Origin: Benincasa hispida
Lineage: Eukaryota > Streptophyta > Magnoliopsida > Cucurbitales > Cucurbitaceae
Length of the DNA stretch: 64,000 nt
Reading direction: 5' to 3'
Assembly (NCBI RefSeq): GCF_009727055.1
Contig: NC_052355.1
Coordinates: 51,039,151-51,103,150, forward strand
The notes under the pieces are model-generated. The model saw nothing but the letters and a program-made list of their open reading frames with translations, did no database searches and was not told the DNA's origin. Made by a program: the position numbers and the translations under genes. Each line of letters starts with the position of its first letter. The first letter of the stretch is position 1. Positions 20,846-34,284 of this stretch are shown here, one piece after another.

Positions 20846-22670
20846 TGTAGGATTGTATCAACAGTAACGGAAGCACAAAGAACATCTAAGCACTTAAATT
20901 CACTAATTTTGGCAAAATATAAAGCATGCTTTTGCAGAAAAAAAAAAAAAATGAGTTTCAAGACATATCTCTTGTAGAACTTCTTCAAACCTCCTTCACC
21001 AGCTGCTATCTTCTCCAAATCTTATTGTATACCACCTCAAGACCTTCCCCACTATTCTCTTGGTGCTCTAGATTGAGTTGTGGGACTAAAAACAAACTTG
21101 AATCAAGGGATGAGGTAGAAAAGCTCACTGTAGCAATCTTGTTGAAAAACCTTTCTTCAAACCGAATTTTCTCTAAAATTCTCTATGGATTGCATGCCCG
21201 ATTTTCACTCCAATCTCTTCATTATATTGCAGATCAACATGAAAGAGAAGAGTTGCATGAGTTACAGCTCATGCTTGGAGAAGACAAGACAAAGATATTG
21301 CCATTTGAGTGAGCTACTTGGTGATGGATGATGGAAAAACCATTTTTTTCATTTAAGTGTTTTGTTTTCTTTTCCTTTTTCAATTTTATCTAAAAATAAT
21401 ATTTTGATTTTATAAAATCTATTTTATTAAGTTTTATTTAACAATTAATTTATGAAATTAATTATTTTTTTTATTTTATAAAATCAAAATAGATTTGAAC
21501 TTTATATATTTTAATCATATTTAAATATATAAATTCTCCTATTCCATTTAATTCTAAAATTAAACATATAATTATATCTCATATAATTACTAATTCTCTT
21601 AATTCTAATTTGAACGTTTCAAATTAACTTATCACGCTATTCTAGAGCTAGTCTGTTACGAGCTAGTAGGGGGACCTCGCGGACCACAGATCATGGGCTC
21701 CAAGATCTGAGATTAATTGGCTAAACTCATTAGACCAAATTAATCTCCATTCCTTAACTAATGGGTCACTCTACTAAAGCTCATAGTTGCACTCCCCTCA
21801 CTGTAGATATATTATATCCACATGATTTAACCATAATCAGCAAGTCGACCCTTCACAAGTTGTTCGTAATAACGGTTGGGTCAAATATCTGTTTTACCCC
21901 CAAGATTACGTCTTATTCCTCAAATCCCTACTGATCTCTAATGAACAACTGGTTTGTGATCCAATCACTAAACCAAACTCTCTTAGCCTAGTGAGAGGGT
22001 GGGGCCCTTGTTCAAGACCAGTACTTGAGAGAACAACCTTTCTTCTATCCTTAAATCGGGTAGGCGTGAACTCCATCTTGCAAGGCTATGTCTCCAACTA
22101 TTCATCTGATCTTATCCCCAAAATGGTAAGTTTATTGAGCAGTGTTGTTGGACTACTCTCACCGTTTGTAGATCAAAGGATAATCTCGAACAAACAGGAG
22201 TTCATAGCTAGCTTAGGATTAATATCGAGTTAACCTAGGTTATATAGGTGAAATAGTCAGTCTTAAACAGTAAACAACGTTATAAAGTAAGAGTGACTTA
22301 TTTCTTGGTCCTGTTCTTATGCAAACTCATTGCATAGGACGCCCTCACTCCTCATGTCATAACATGTACGAATTAGGATCACATCGTTGTAGCACTTTAC
22401 AACTCTTTGTAATAACTACAGAGTAGACCGTATCCAATGGTGTTACCAGAATAAGGTACCCAACCTCATTCATGTACCATAGATCATTTTGACTATTTAC
22501 TCGAACCTGATCCACTCTTATGTCTCCATATGAAGAACAAGTACTCATACAATAGTCATAGGTCTTAGTTTATTAGATTTACAATTTATGAGATAAATAA
22601 CAAGTATATTATTAATAGAAAATGTTTATTATTTTACAAACTGTGAGTTTCTAGAACATAAAACCCAACA
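20846..22670 (-). mobile_element. Family-B copia 3' LTR (1.8 kb)
   Basis: In the minus direction it starts TGTTGGGTTTTATG at 22670, directly after the polypurine string CCAAGTGGGAGTAT, and ends ...GATACAATCCTACA at 20846. It lies downstream of the pol remnant at 22822-25921. It is homologous to 27005-28205 and 10290-11482. Positions 21400-21620 are very AT-rich. The short plus-strand ORFs in it are chance frames. Confidence 0.88.
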
Positions 22671-22821
22671 ATACTCCCACTTGGACTAAAACTCCAATGG
22701 ATAAATATATACAAATATATACAATGTTGAGTTTACATGAAGAAAATAAAATGTACAAATACAATAAATTAGGGCATTACAATATCCATAAATTCTCCCA
22801 CTTGCCCTAGTGATGCAAAAC
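22671..22821 (-). mobile_element. Family-B 3' untranslated region with polypurine tract
   Basis: Short non-coding stretch between the pol stop and the 3' LTR. It contains two AAGTGGGAG strings in the minus direction, at about 22671-22684 (next to the LTR) and near 22797-22806. Confidence 0.7.
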
Positions 22822-25800
22822 TCATAGACTTAGTCCTACTAGGTGACCCTCGAACACTTTAGCCGAGAGGGCCTTCGTAAATGGATGAGCTATGTTTCTT
22901 TTGCTGATTCGCTTATAGCTACATACTCAGCTTCCATTGTGGAGTCTGCAATACAACTCTGCTTGATGCTCCTCCATTAAGAGTAAATCCTGACCCCGAA
23001 GTTGATTTCCTCAAATCAATATCGATCTAAAAGTCAGAATCAGTGTATCCAGTAAGGATCAGATCCTTAGAACCATACACGAGCATCTAATCTCTCGTTT
23101 TCCGCAGATACTTGAGAATGTTTTTAACCGCAGTCCAATGGTCATGACCAGGATTGGACTGAAATCTGCTGACAATTCCTACGGCATAGCATATATCGGG
23201 ACAAGTACACAACATTGCATACATTAAACTCCCAACTGGAGATGCATATGGAATTCTATTCACCTCCTCAACTTCTTGAGGTGTCTTAGGACTTTGTTCC
23301 TTAGACAAGTGAATTCCATGCCTGAAAGGTAAAGTTCCTTTCTTGGAATTTTGTATTTTATACCTAGACAACATCTTGTTTATATAAGATGTTTGAGATA
23401 AAGCAAATGTTCTATTCTTGCGATTCTGAACTATTCGGATTTCAAGAACATACTGTGCTTCTCCCAAATCTTTCATTTGGAATTGTGAAGCCAACCATCT
23501 CTTAACGTCAGCTAGATATTCTACCTCATTCCCAATGAGCAGAATATCATCAATATACAACACTAGAAAAGCGACAGTTTTGTTGACGATTTTCTTGAAT
23601 ACACAGGGTTTGTCAACATTTTGTTCAAATCCATAAGAATTGATCGCATCGTCAAAACGCATATTTCAGGGTCTAGAAGCTTTTTTTAATCCAAAAATGG
23701 ATCGATTAAGCTTACAAACTTTTTGCTCTTGACCCTGCTGTATAAACCCTTCTGGTTGAAACTTATAGATAGTCTCTTCAATATAGCCATTCAGAAAAGC
23801 TGTCTTGACATTAATTTTCCATATTTCATAATAAAAAATGGACAAGAGTATTCTAATAGACTTTATCATGGCAACCGGAGAGAAGGTTTCTTTAAAATCT
23901 AACCCCTCTCTTTGGGTAAACCCTTTTGCCACTAGTCTAGCTTTGTAGGTTTGTACCTTACCAGTTTGATCTCATTTTCTCTTGTAGATCCATTTACAAC
24001 CGATGGATTTTACCCCTTTTGGTTGATCTACAAGATCCCAGACAGAATTGAAATGCATAGATTCCATTTTAAGGTCCATGGCTTTAATACATTGGTCTTT
24101 GTCCACATCATTCATTGCTTGATTAAACGATAATGGATCCTCTAAACCATCATCTGGTATGATCACTTGAGTTTTAGTTAAACCCATGTACCAGTCAGGC
24201 TGTTGCACAACCCTCCCAACGAGGCATTCTCAACTTTGAGAAGGATGTAAAATATCAGTTTCATCAACAACTCTTGTTGACAGACCTGCTCTATCAACAA
24301 CTCTTATTGATACATTTGTCGTTTCTCTGGACATTTCTTCTATTACTAACTTACTGCGAGGTTGATGGTTCTTTATATAATCTTCCTCTAGGAAGGTTGC
24401 ATTTGTCGATACAAACACTTTATCTTCTTGAGGATCATAAAAGAGACTACCTTTAGTTTCTTTTAGGTAGCCTACAAATAGGCATATTTTTTAACGGTGT
24501 TCCAGCTTCTTAGGATTCTGCACCAACACATGTGCTGGAAAACCCCAAATCCTAAAGTGATGTAAATTTCCTTTACGTCCCATCCAGAGCTCGTAAGGCA
24601 TTTCAAAAACACTTTTCGAGGGAACCATGTTCAAAATATACATCGCAGTCCTAACTAAGTGTCCCAAAAAGAATTTGGTAACTGAGAGTAACTCATCATG
24701 GAACGAACCATGTCCAACAAGGTTTTGTTTCTCCTTTCTGCCACACCATTCTGCTGAGGTGTGCCAGGGGCTGTGAGTTGAGACTAAATTCCATGTTCTA
24801 TCAAATAGTTTTGGAATTTTATGTCCATATACTCACCACCTCGATCCGATCGAAGCGTTTTAATCTTTTTACCTAATTGATTTTCAAACTCAGCCTTATA
24901 CTCTTTGAACTTTTCAAAAGTTTCAAACTTTTGGTGCATTAGATAAACATGCCCATACCTTGAATAATCATCTATAAAACTGATGAAATATTCATACCCT
25001 CCTCTCGCTTTAACATTTAGAGGCCCACAAAGGTCTGAGTGAATCAGCTCTAGGGGTTCTTTGGCTTTAAGAACTTTTCTAGAAAAAGATCTTTTTGTCA
25101 TTTTACCCTCAAGACAAGACTCACATGCTGGTAATGAACTGTCTTCCAACTTATTTAGATGATCGTTCTTAACCAATCTCTCAATCCTGTTGAGATTTAT
25201 ATGACCCAGTCTCAAGTGTCAAAGATAGGCATTTAGAGAAATCTTCCTCTTCTTATGAGTCCCAGCAGTTTTAAACATCTCTATGTTCAACACGGCTTTG
25301 ACCTCAGTTGGTTTTAACATGTACAAGTTATTTTCTAATTTTGCAGAACAAATTTGTTTATTTCCCATTTTGATGAACACTTCACCATTTTCGAAATAAA
25401 CTTTATAATTTTGTTCTAGCAAACAGAAGACAGATATTAGATTCTTTTTCATAGAGGGAATATAATATACTATAATATACATTTTTCAAATAAATGTACT
25501 TATCTCCTATAAATAACTTCATATCTCCTACTACTTTGGTTGAGACAATCTCCCCGGTCCCTACCTTAAAGATTGTTTCACCTTCTGTCAACTGTCTCCA
25601 GGAACTTGTTTCCTGTGAGATAGTACATACATGATTAGCAACACCTAAATCAATTATCCAGATTTTATCGTTTTCCACTAAACATGCTTCGATAACAAGT
25701 AGATCATATTTATCTTTTTGTTCGAATTCAGCATTCTCATCTACATAATTCATAATTTTAGATGAGTTGGGAGATAGAGGACAATCCTCTATTAAAACTC

Positions 25801-25921
25801 TGTTGGTGTAATCAACCTCTAGTAATTTGTTTGTTGATTTGATTTTACTATTAAAAATATCGGAAGTGAGTATTCTAGAATTCGACATGCTGATAAAATT
25901 CAAACAAATTCTAATTAGCAA
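22822..25921 (-). pseudogene. Ty1/copia polyprotein, degenerate (family B)
   Basis: Minus-strand remnant. In order of translation: a short gag-like N-terminus (MSNSRILTSDIFN...) fused almost directly to the protease, whose catalytic DSG is changed to DLG (IIDLGVANHV near 25640); GAG-pre-integrase (RLGHINLNRIERLVKN, CESCLEGK); integrase core (GGYEYFISFIDDYSRYGHVY, RSDRGGEYMD); a broken linker; reverse transcriptase (KTAFLNGYIEETIY, and YIDDILLIG near 23550 with YxDD intact); the connection and start of RNase H (IPYASPVGSLMYAMLCTCPD). Most of the RNase H core is deleted; only the SCIADSTMEAEY-like and PFTKALSAKVFEGHLVG words remain near 22840-22970. Frameshifts and stops are frequent. The last stop is at 22822-22824. 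Confidence 0.92.
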
Positions 25922-26340
25922 ATTGTAACTAAATCCAAAATCAAATTTTTAGCAAAAAGTAATAATGTACCCATAACCATTATTTATTTCCAACGATATT
26001 TTAGTGGGTCAGAATATGTGCTACCGTGGGCCAATCAGATACTCCTTCACTAAAACAAACAATTTTGACCAAACACTATCCCCGGAATAACTCTTATTCC
26101 TATAGTTGTTTGGTTATCGTTTTCGGTCAAGATTTTTACTAACAACTTGGTAATTCTTGTAAGTGTGACTCGCCAATTTCAGATCTTATAGAACAGTATG
26201 AACTTGTCTCCAAAATAGAAGACAATATCCAAGACGGAACTATAAAACCCTATTCATTTTACTGAAGCCTGGGTTGTTCTGAATCCTAGGTTACGGAACA
26301 CCTCCTACTTCGGGATTATGGCCGAATTATTGAGCGTTGG
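25922..26340 (-). mobile_element. Family-B leader, minus orientation
   Basis: The reverse complement of about 25980-26180 (GGCGAGTCACACTTACAAG..., then GGAATAAGAGTTATTCCGGG) aligns with 2130-2230 of the family-A leader. It is thus the 5' leader of the pol remnant on its left. It contains no coding sequence. Confidence 0.65.
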
Positions 26341-27004
26341 TAACCGGTTTTATAAGCATATGTGAGTGATGTGAGGTAATAAAATAGTTTATCACCTAGA
26401 CATCATAGGTTAAAATCCAATTATAAGAGTTATACTTGGATAAACCACATAGACTTAGGGTTATTTTATTCGTTGAAAAGAACCCAAGTATAAATCTACC
26501 CAAAATAGAGTACTTTAGTGGCAGTTTAATAACTTCTATATGATAGAGTTATTAAAAAACTTCAGTGTGAGATAAATAACATATATGATACGTTAATTTT
26601 AGCTCTCACATCTCTAAGAGTTCACAATCCAGATTTAAGCGATACTTCATGTCACCCTGGAAGTGACCTCCCTACGGAAATTATTTTTAGCTTAAATCTA
26701 GATTTCGGTGAATAAGAGGAAGTTGTTCAAACATAAGTCTATTATACAATAAATAAATTTTAACTGTCACGTCTCCACATAGTTTAGATCGTGAGATTCA
26801 TATGACGCTTCGTGTCACCCTGGAAGTGGCCTCCCTACGAAGAGTGTTTTGTATGAGTCAATATCAAAGTAAACGGAGGAAGTAGTTCATAGTAAGTGGG
26901 TGAAAGATATGTGTCAATATATCCTACGATCTCCTCCATTAGTTTGAACCGTGAGATTCCTATGTTGAGCCTACTGGTTAGCTTTAAGCGGCCCTTTGCT
27001 AGTC
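26341..27004 (+). repeat. Copia leader repeats in plus orientation (inverted junction)
   Basis: From about 26560 the conserved leader repeat is read on the plus strand: two units with TTCATGTCACCCTGGAAGTG / TTCGTGTCACCCTGGAAGTG and CCTCCCTACG, then GTAAGTGGGTGAAAGATATG and TTGAACCGTGAGATTCCTAT. The adjacent leader and pol are on the minus strand, so orientation switches between about 26330 and 26560. 26341-26560 is unassigned. Confidence 0.6.
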
Positions 27005-28205
27005 ATTTAGTGGGTTTTATGTCCTAAAAACTCGCTGTTTGTAAAATAATAAACATTTTCTATTAACAATATACTTGTTATTGATCTCATAAATTGTAAA
27101 TCCAATAAACTAAAACCCATGACTATTATATGAGTACGTGAACTTTATGTGGAGACATAAGAGTGGATCAGGTTCGAGTAAATAGTCAAAATGATCTATG
27201 GTACATGAATAAGATTGGGTACCTTATTCTGGTAATACCATTGGATGCGGCCTACATTGTAGTTGTTACAAAGAGTTGTAAAATGCTACATATGATGTGA
27301 TCCTAATTCGTACATGTTATGACATAAGGAGTGGGGGCGTCCTATGAAATGTGGAAAGTCAACATCAGCCTATGATTCCCGTCAGGATAGCCATGTAAGA
27401 GCGAGAGCTGCTTTGTAGTTCAAGAGGAGGACGAGTGATTAAGAGTTGTCTTGCTTGCATATCCACCTTTGCATAAGATCAGGACCAAGAAATAAGCCAC
27501 TTTTACTTTATAACGTTGTTTACTATTTAAGACTGACTATTTCACCTATATAACCTAGGTTAACTCGATCTTAATCCTGAGCTAGCTATGAACTTCTGTT
27601 TGTTCGAGATTATCCTTTGATTTGCAAACGGTGAGAGTAGTCCATCAGCACTGCTCAATAAGCTTACCATTTTGGGGATAAGACCGGATGAATAGCTGGG
27701 GACATAGCCTTGCAAGATGAAGTTCATGCCTACCCAATTTAGGGATAGAAGAAAGGTTGTTCTCTCAAGTACTGAATCCAGGTCTTGAACAAGGGGTCCC
27801 ACCCTCTCACTGGGCTGAGAGAGTTTGGTTTAGTGATTGGATCACAAACGAGTTGTTCATTAGAGGATCAGTAGGGACTTAAGGAGTACGACGTAACCTC
27901 GGGGGTAAAATAGATATTTGACCCAGCCATTATTACGAACAACCTATGAAGGGTCGGCTTGCTGATTATGGTTAAATCATGTGGACATAATATATCTACA
28001 GTGAGGGGAGTGTAACTATGGGCTTTAGTGGAGTGACCCATTAGTTAACGAATGGGGATTAATTTGGTCTAATGAGTTTAGCCAATTAATCTCGGATCGT
28101 TGGAGCCCATGATCTGTAGGTCCGCAAGGTCCCCCTACTAGCTCGTAACGGACTAGCTCTAGAGTAGCGTGATAAGTTAATTTGAAACGTTCAAATTAAA
28201 ATTAA
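27005..28205 (+). mobile_element. Family-B copia LTR in plus orientation, 3'-truncated
   Basis: It begins TTAGTGGGTTTTATGTCC, a damaged TGTTGGGTTTTATG start. It stays colinear with the reverse complement of 20846-22670 up to 'gttcaaattaaaattaaggg', and the last third is lost. It points opposite to the other family-B LTR and directly abuts leader repeats rather than the pol 3' end, so this locus has been rearranged. A minus-strand ORF at 27560-27802 is a chance frame. Confidence 0.8.
27350..27465. other. ~110-bp insertion in the plus-strand family-B LTR
   Basis: The partner LTR reads straight from GGGCGTCCTATG(CA)A to TTTGCATAAGA(A/T)CAGGACC. Here about 110 bp of higher-GC sequence intervenes, with words such as CAGGATAGCCATGTAAGAGC and TTCAAGAGGAGGACGAGTGA. 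No inverted ends or clear duplication are visible. Its source is unknown. Confidence 0.55.
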
Positions 28206-28440
28206 GGGAATTAGTAATTATAGGGTTTAGAGTAGTGCACTATATAAACTCTCTAACCCTAGAGGCGTCGTTTTGATGTAATTTTCTGAAAACATTCTCC
28301 CTAATAATATTGTTCTCCCTCTACCCGTGGATGTAGCTAACACACCGTTAATGAACCACGTATATCTGTGTATCGATCTTCTCTATCTCTATGTTCCTTT
28401 TTGTGTTCTTTAATTGTTGATTTCGTAACAACTTCTATTA
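28206..28440 (+). mobile_element. LTR 3' end (R-U5-like) of another copia element
   Basis: CACTATATAAACTCTCTAAC (TATA-like) is followed by TTCTCCCTCTACCCGTGGAT, AACCACGTATATCTGTGTAT and TTGATTTCGTAACAAC. This is the usual text of the last part of a copia LTR. No primer binding site follows; a minus-strand LTR begins instead. Confidence 0.45.
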
Positions 28441-29357
28441 ACTGTCGGTCACTTCACTAAAAACTGACAACTATACTCTTTGCATTACAGATATATTTCT
28501 GTGTCCATTGGATATAACCAGTCAACAGCGCGATAACCCTTCACAAATCGTTTTGCCCTTTTAGTTACATCCAACTTCTTAAGTACCACTGATCGCTCTA
28601 ATGAACAATAAGTCATAGTTCAACTATGACCAAACCCCTCTCGAGCCAAGAGAGAGTATAGTGCCACATTGTTCAAGCCTCGGAATCAGCCCTTAAGAAA
28701 GCAATTTATCTACTTACCCCGACATTAGGGAAAGAGTAAATTAATTTTATCTTGTGTAGCTGTGTTCCCAGCTCCCCATTTAGACAAATCCTCAAAATGG
28801 TAGGCATATTGAGTTGGCGAACTGGCCACTCTCAGCCATGCAAAACCAAAGGACCGCCTTTATAGGCAGGAGTTCACAACTCACTTAGAATTTAGGTCAT
28901 GTCGCTATGATCATCCTAGTGAAATGTAAGTCTCTACTATTAACGGTGTTATATAATGAGACTATTCATTTCGTAGTCCGGTCTATACAAACCCTTTTGT
29001 ATATAACATCCCCGCTCACATGTCACTACATGAATGATCAGGACCGAATCATTTGTAGAACTTTACAATAATTGTAACATCTACAAAGCGGGTCGTATTC
29101 ATAGTATCACCGATAAGGTACCCAGTCTTATCCATATACTTTAGACCATTCATGTTATCACTTAAACACAATCCACTTGTATATCTTTACATACATGTTT
29201 AAGTTACAGAAGATAATCTTAAATGTTTGTTTATTGGTTTTGTGGGTTAATGCTGCTAAATGTCGAATAAAATACCTTAGATTTTATTAAATAAATAAAT
29301 TGTTTGTACAATACAATTACAAAATATAGGACCCACGAAATTTAGGACATCAAACCC
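28441..29357 (-). mobile_element. Family-C-like copia LTR fragment
   Basis: It aligns with 63530 onward and with 60487-61151: AGATATATTTCTGTGTCCAT, TCTACTTACC, CTTGTGTAGCTGTGTTCCCA, AAAATGGTAGGCATATTGAG. In the minus direction its start is TTGGGTTTGATGTCC at about 29357. It carries roughly the first 900 bp of the LTR. Confidence 0.75.
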
Positions 29358-29364
29358 AACCAAA

Positions 29365-29524
29365 TTAACCAATATTTTCTCCAAATTCCTTTCTTCATAA
29401 TTTATTGTGTTGGACCAAAGGGATGGAAAAAACAATCCGGTGATGATGTTGGAGAACTTCACTACAAATATTATCCTGTTGTGTCTGATACGGTTGAACA
29501 GGAAATGGTTGAAGTCGCTGAGTA
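29365..29524 (+). pseudogene. Exon-like fragment, unidentified
   Basis: A frame ending at the TAG 29522-29524 reads GPKGWKKQSGDDVGELHY and then KYYPVVSDTVEQEMVEVAE before the stop. Its composition is protein-like, unlike the surrounding DNA, and suggests the last coding exon of a gene whose upstream part was removed by the adjoining LTR. No splice acceptor is evident before it. I do not recognise the family. It may also be chance. Confidence 0.25.
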
Positions 29525-30000
29525 GATCCTTTTAACAAATGGATCCCAGGTTTCATGTTTTCTCCAAACAAACTCCTTGGTGTATTTTGTTAGCTAGCTA
29601 GCACGTTTTGTTTTATTGGAAATCTATGTATTATATTGATATGTAATGATTTTAGGTAACTTTTTGCAGAAATCAGATTCTATAAGAATTGGAATTATTA
29701 TAGCTTCCTCACTTTTCCTGTTGGATTGCTTCTGGAGTTGGCAGTGGCAATACCAAAACATTTTCCTTTTCAACAAACTAATTTATTCACTAGTTTACAT
29801 CCATTTCATTCCTAAACTGATTAACATGTTAAATTATAAATCTCTATTGGAGAAAGTTTTAAAAGTTAGAATTTAGTCTCTAGGGTAGTTTTAAAAATTA
29901 AAATGTAGTCTCTATGGTTTGATATAACATCGTAAATAATCTCTATGGTTTAATAAAATCTTGGATTGTTTATGAAGATTTTATCAAATCATAGGGAGTA

Positions 30001-30380
30001 AGGCTACACTTACCAATTCGTAATGAAAATTGGTGTAATTGTAATTGAATTCCATTGACAGATCAATCATAATATGTCTCAATCCCAAATGTAATTAGAT
30101 CGCTTTTTATCGCATTTACCTAAAGTTGAGAATTTTGTCAAATTTACTGTTACCGTTATGGTTACCTTTACTTCTGAGAGGCCAATAGTAACGATAAATG
30201 TGTCAAAATTTATAGTTTTTCTCTAAAACAGTAACAATAATGGTAACTATAATCATAACGATAACAACAACAGTAACGATACAATGTAATTTTCGGATGC
30301 AATTTAATTGATTACCTCGCGCTTGTCATTCATATTACATTACTTGATTACGGATTTTTTATTGAGGCCCACCTGTCAAT
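30001..30380 (+). mobile_element. MITE-1 copy 1
   Basis: It shares ordered words with the reverse complement of about 40935-41220: CGTAATGAAAATTGGTGTAAT against CATAATGAAAATTGATGTAAT, then AGATCAAT..TAAT, TTTGATTGCTTTT-like text, TTTACTGTTACCGTTA, and AACGATAAC/AACGATAAA words. Its halves are partly complementary, as expected of a fold-back MITE. The exact ends and target duplication are not resolved. Confidence 0.5.
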
Positions 30381-33300
30381 ACGACTGTGAAACGCTAGTA
30401 AAGACTAACAAACGTTAAAAAAAAAAAATGGGTCCCACTTTCCAAATTACCTTTCATTCATTGGGATACACCTCCCGTAAACGTGACCTAAATTCTAACT
30501 TTATCCAAATCATAGAGACCAAATTTACCATTTAATTTATATAAATAAAGTACATACATTATTATCTTCATTTTTAAAAAAATTAAATTAAATTATCTTC
30601 GTAGATACTAAGTAATTAACTAGTTTAATGAATTAACTAACTTAACAAAGTAATATGTTGTCTAAAAATTAAACAATTCTGTTACCCAATTGGCCAATTA
30701 TTAAACCACAATGTGAATCCTGCCTAACAAATAAATAAACATCTCTATTTGGTCCCATTATAAATAAAGACAAAATTTCAACTCTAAGTCGACTATATAT
30801 CCAACAAATAATATTATCGAATTTTTCTTGAACTATAATTCCAATTTTACTAAGAAAAAAAGTCTACCCTCTCACACCAATAGTAATTAGAATATTGTTA
30901 TTATAAAAAAAAAATACGCCGATAAGTTTAACTATATATATATATATATATAAATATCATATATATATAAAGAAAACCCTGAGTCAATGTTACTCCATGT
31001 TGGCTGGTATTATGTTGATTCCATCCCCCTAATGATTCTGGCATATGCATAACCTAGGAAAGTATGAGCAGAGAGAGAATTTCCTAATCATTTTCTTTTT
31101 CTTTGGATCTCCATATATATGAAAATGTCATAATCATCTAAGTTACTATTGAAAATTTATTCAATAATTGAAATTTTGCTAATTTAGCAGTTTATTTTAA
31201 TTAAAAAAAAAAACATAATTACACAGCTTGAAATTTTGAATCTATCAGTTTAATTAGAAAATGGACAAAAAAAATGCTGCTTTGAGCTCTTTTATTTGGT
31301 GACTGGTGACCCCACTGTGGAATGCAGATTGGGGATTTTAGCTTATTTGGTTAAGTATTGGAAATAGGGTTGTATATTATATCACATCATTCATTGAGAT
31401 TTAATTTGATCCCTTGGGCCCGAAGCTATTTATGTTTATTTAACAGCTGTCTGCACTTTATTCTTAGGAAAAATCATTTTATTGTACTGTTGAGTTCTTG
31501 ACGACGGATGAAATAAAGGTTTCTTTGTAAGACTTATTTTGATGACGGTAAACTGCTTTTGAAAAAAGTTAATTTTTTACCTCTAAACTTTATACGTGAT
31601 TTAATTTTGACGAAATTGAAATTTAGAATTATTTATCAATTTTGCTACTAGAAAACGTGGTTGTTTCATGTTTTTAGAATGGATACAAACTTCATTTGTT
31701 ATTTTCAAAGAAACATTTTTGTTGGAAAACAAATGAAGGAAAAAAAACAAACACACGAGCAAATTGACAATATTTTAGAAGATATATTTGAGCAAATTGG
31801 TTCTTATTTATTCAACTTTTTAAATAAGTGACCAATATATATGTGTGTCAAGGGTTGCCAAGCCCTAACTTGCATAGAGATCTACACGTCTCACAAAGGA
31901 AAGTCAATCTCTTGATTTTGGATTGACTAGTTGAGCTTGTAAAATTTCACCAAAGAGAAAATGGTTGAGCCGAGCTTGCTCCAACATTGTACAACTTTGA
32001 GGGTCACACTTATGTTGCCGATATTGTACATATGACTTTATAAATCAACCACATTAAGGGGTAAGAAATTTTCTCTGTGTTTAACCGAACTAAATATTAA
32101 CTTAGATATCAAAACATATTTGACTTGATACTACATCGGAGCAAATACTCATATGACGTATTTGAACCAAAAGAGTGGGTCAAACGAACACCCGAAGGGT
32201 TTTATATGAGTTTCCCCACCAACTATGTGAATAATTGTTTAAAGAGAGTATTCAATAAATGGTATTATTTTAAAATTATCTGTTGTGGATAAAAGAAAGT
32301 ATGAATCTTTATATGATTTGGGGAATGCCCCAATAGATGATGAGAGAAAATATATATATATATAGATGTTTTAATATAAAATCACATGCATGCTGGGTAG
32401 CCTCTTACATAGGACAGAAGAAAGACATGGATAATAAATTACATGGGATTGTACATCCAACCTTCCAACTACTCCAACGATAATCATTAAAAGTTAGATT
32501 AAAGCAATACACAAGACAACAATAAAGCTTCTAATTCTACCTTCTATATTATTTTACCCAAATATGTCTTATCACTTTATTTCTTGTGTTATCATATGTT
32601 AAACTAAATTATTATTAATCAATGTTGCTATATATATATATATATTTATTTATTCCTTTGTTGTAAAACTGTAATAATATGTTACTGCTGCAACAATAAT
32701 TTGGTATGTTTGTTATAGATATCACCATTGATTAAATGATGTGAATGATTAATTAATAGGTTGGATGTTTGTCAGCTTACATGAAATGTTACCTTGACAT
32801 ATTTTAAATAATATTAATGAAAAGATAATTTTAACTATTTTTAAAATTAAAACCAATTCAATATTTGATTATTTGGAATAATTAAACATATGTTTGGAAG
32901 TGATTTCAAACATATATGAACAAAATAATTTTGACCCATTTTAGAATCATTCTCAAACGTCAATTCATATTTGGTTTTATACTTTCAAAGTTAATTTAAA
33001 TGATTAAGGACATATTTTAGTGTGATTTTAAATCTAACCATCGTGATTAATATAATGTTTTCAATCTATGTTGAGTTTGTATTTAAAATTTAAATCTCAA
33101 TATTGGTTAATTTATATTTAAGTTTGTTAATGATAGATAAAAGAGTGAGATTATTAGAATAAGCTAAAAATATATTTGGGAGTGTAGGTGTAGAGGCTAT
33201 AAAAGTAGAGCATATTTCTTTGTTATTTAGCTTCTAAGCATGATTTCATGATTGTAAAGAATATATAATCATCCTCTACATCTTCCCACTCAACTATGTC

Positions 33301-34284
33301 ATAATGCATTTAATGTTAGTGCTTTTCTTTTCTTGCCTACTGACTCTCAAATATATTTTTTTTTTCTTTTTCCTTTTTAAAATAAAATTAATAATAATAA
33401 TAGATAAATAAATAAAATAGTCCACACGAGAAGAGAAGCTGCAATTAAAGGTGTGAAATGGAGGAGTGATTGTGGAACGTCAGATATTTATTGGTGTTAG
33501 TTGTAGAATAATGATTGCTTTCATTACATGGTTGATTCTCATGTTGACTCTTCTTTTACTGTGGTCACTCACGTACCTGATTATTTTTCTCTGCTCTCCA
33601 ATTTGATTTTTTGTTTATTTTCAAACTTGACTCTGAAACATTTGAACTAATATATCAGTTGAATTATGATTGTTTTGACAGTAAATTATTACTTAATTTG
33701 AAATTAAAGTAAATTTTGTATCATATCGTACAAATTTCTAAATTGATCCAATATGAATTGCAACTTTATATTTTTAAAAGTTATAGTTTTAAAACTAAAT
33801 TAAAATGGTTAAATGAAATGTATAGAGTGATACTATTACTTTTTTAATCATAGTAAGTTATAAGTTAAATGAATAAAGAAATTTGATAGTTCAAAAGTTG
33901 TATAGAGTGATACTCTTTTAAAATAAATAATATTTATATTTAGCTACATCCATGTCAATATAGATTATACATCTTTGTAAAGGACTATTTGAAAAAATTG
34001 TTAATTTGTTTTTTGAGTTGGAGAACATTTGTATTGACAGATGAGGAAAATTGAAAGATAATTTGTATTTTTGAGTAATATTTGTTTTGTTGTTAATTTA
34101 GATTGATTCGTATTTAATTAATATTTTATAATTATTTGGTTAATTATTTTACTTTATTGTAAGACTATAAATAGTGATTATTTAAGAATTACGATAGTGG
34201 TTTTTAATATGTTTGGAATATATAATATTATTCTTTTGGAGAGCTCTCTCTCAATTTCAAGATAAATTTCTCTTTTTTGGTTTG

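Noticed and set aside
29646..29876. 76-residue hydrophobic ORF
   Set aside because: AT-rich sequence with no splice context or family features; probably chance.
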